DNA from: Candidatus Omnitrophota bacterium
GTDB lineage: Bacteria; Omnitrophota; Gorgyraeia; JABMRN01
DNA length: 5,654 nucleotides
Assembly (NCBI GenBank): GCA_013202515.1
Contig: JABMRN010000115.1
Span: forward strand, 1 to 5,654
Reading direction: 5' to 3'
The notes beneath the pieces were generated by a model that ran no database searches, was not told where the DNA came from, and was given only the letters and a program-made list of their open reading frames with translations. Numbering within the stretch: position 1 is the first letter of the stretch; each line of letters begins with the position of its first letter. Positions 5,350-5,654 of the stretch are shown piece after piece. Position numbers and translations under genes: made by a program.

Positions 5350-5654
5350 TTATTGGTTGTTTATTAATTTTTCAGCCAACCTAACAGCTTGAACGCCATC
5401 TCCGGCATAATTTGCCCCTATTGAATCGGCATAGCCTTTATCAACAACGGCGCCGCCCACCATAAACTTACAGTCTAAGCCTTCATTTTCCGCTAACTCG
5501 ATCACATCTCTCATGTTTACCATCGTCGTGGTCATCAGGGCAGAAAGTCCGACTATATCCGGTGAATGACGTTTTATTTCGTTGATTATTTTTTTTGCAG
5601 AAACATCTTTGCCGAGATCAATTACACGAAAACCGTGATTCTTCAGCATAAGCG
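5350..5654 (-). CDS. Cobalamin (corrinoid)-binding domain protein, 5' part cut by window edge
   Basis: The last 100 residues of a longer protein are visible. They match the Rossmann-like B12-binding domain of methyltransferase corrinoid proteins and methionine synthase: GFRVIDLGKDV (visible residues 7-17), DIVGLSALMTTTM (32-44), KFMVGGAVV (62-70), then Y-A-D-S-I-G-A and a final helix rich in A, V and L. The histidine motif that ligates cobalt (D-x-H-x-x-G) normally sits about 15 residues before this point and lies outside the window. The ATG at 5649 is therefore an internal methionine (usual sequence V-A-x-M-L), not the start. It may be a free-standing corrinoid protein partnered with a methyltransferase, or the C terminus of a MetH-like or homocysteine methyltransferase fusion. 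The domain call is firm; the choice between these is open. It ends just before the small membrane frame and may head the operon. Confidence 0.88.
   Translation of the reverse strand, partial: LMLKNHGFRVIDLGKDVSAKKIINEIKRHSPDIVGLSALMTTTMVNMRDVIELAENEGLDCKFMVGGAVVDKGYADSIGANYAGDGVQAVRLAEKLINNQ

Noticed and set aside
5350..5649. ATG at 5649 as the true start of the cobalamin-binding gene
   Set aside because: The frame stays open to the window edge, and this methionine falls inside the conserved B12-binding domain, after the expected histidine motif. It has no room for a ribosome binding site in the window.

Overview
This window is a compact, AT-rich bacterial segment in which every supported gene lies on the minus strand, so transcription runs from the right end to the left end. 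The encoded proteins point to a diderm (Gram-negative) bacterium. There is an outer-membrane porin with a signal peptide, a probable periplasmic phosphatase, and several inner-membrane proteins. The porin, the response-regulator diguanylate cyclase and the corrinoid-type protein together would suit an uncultured environmental lineage (Omnitrophota-like or a deltaproteobacterial-type group). That taxonomic guess is weak and rests on gene content only.

Layout in transcription order. (1) The right edge (5654-5350) holds the C-terminal part of a cobalamin-binding protein, cut by the window. (2) A 98-base gap follows. It contains a perfect AGGAGG ribosome binding site and a 24-codon open frame for a single-pass hydrophobic peptide, but no ATG, GTG or TTG at the right distance. 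(3) A 505-residue major facilitator superfamily (MFS) transporter follows (5251-3734). (4) Next is a 278-residue MscS-like small channel protein (3719-2883). (5) Next is a 286-residue REC-GGDEF response regulator/diguanylate cyclase (2862-2002). Gaps between genes 2 to 5 are only 5, 14 and 20 bases, so they look like one operon that may also include the cobalamin gene. (6) A 144-base intergenic region (2001-1858) carries a good sigma70-type promoter with a 12-base palindrome over its -10 box. It drives (7) an OprO/OprP-type porin (1857-439) and (8), 17 bases further on, a secreted HAD-family phosphatase (421 to the left edge, cut by the window).

How the genes may work together. The porin-phosphatase pair reads as a nutrient module: the phosphatase would release phosphate from organic esters in the periplasm and the porin would admit anions through the outer membrane. 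The upstream group combines inner-membrane transport (MFS), probable osmotic or ion flux (MscS-like) and c-di-GMP signalling. Why these sit together is not evident from sequence alone. No mobile element, CRISPR array, tRNA or rRNA was seen. The most unusual item is the probable small membrane protein between the cobalamin gene and the MFS gene, which seems to need a non-canonical start codon (ATT or ATA).
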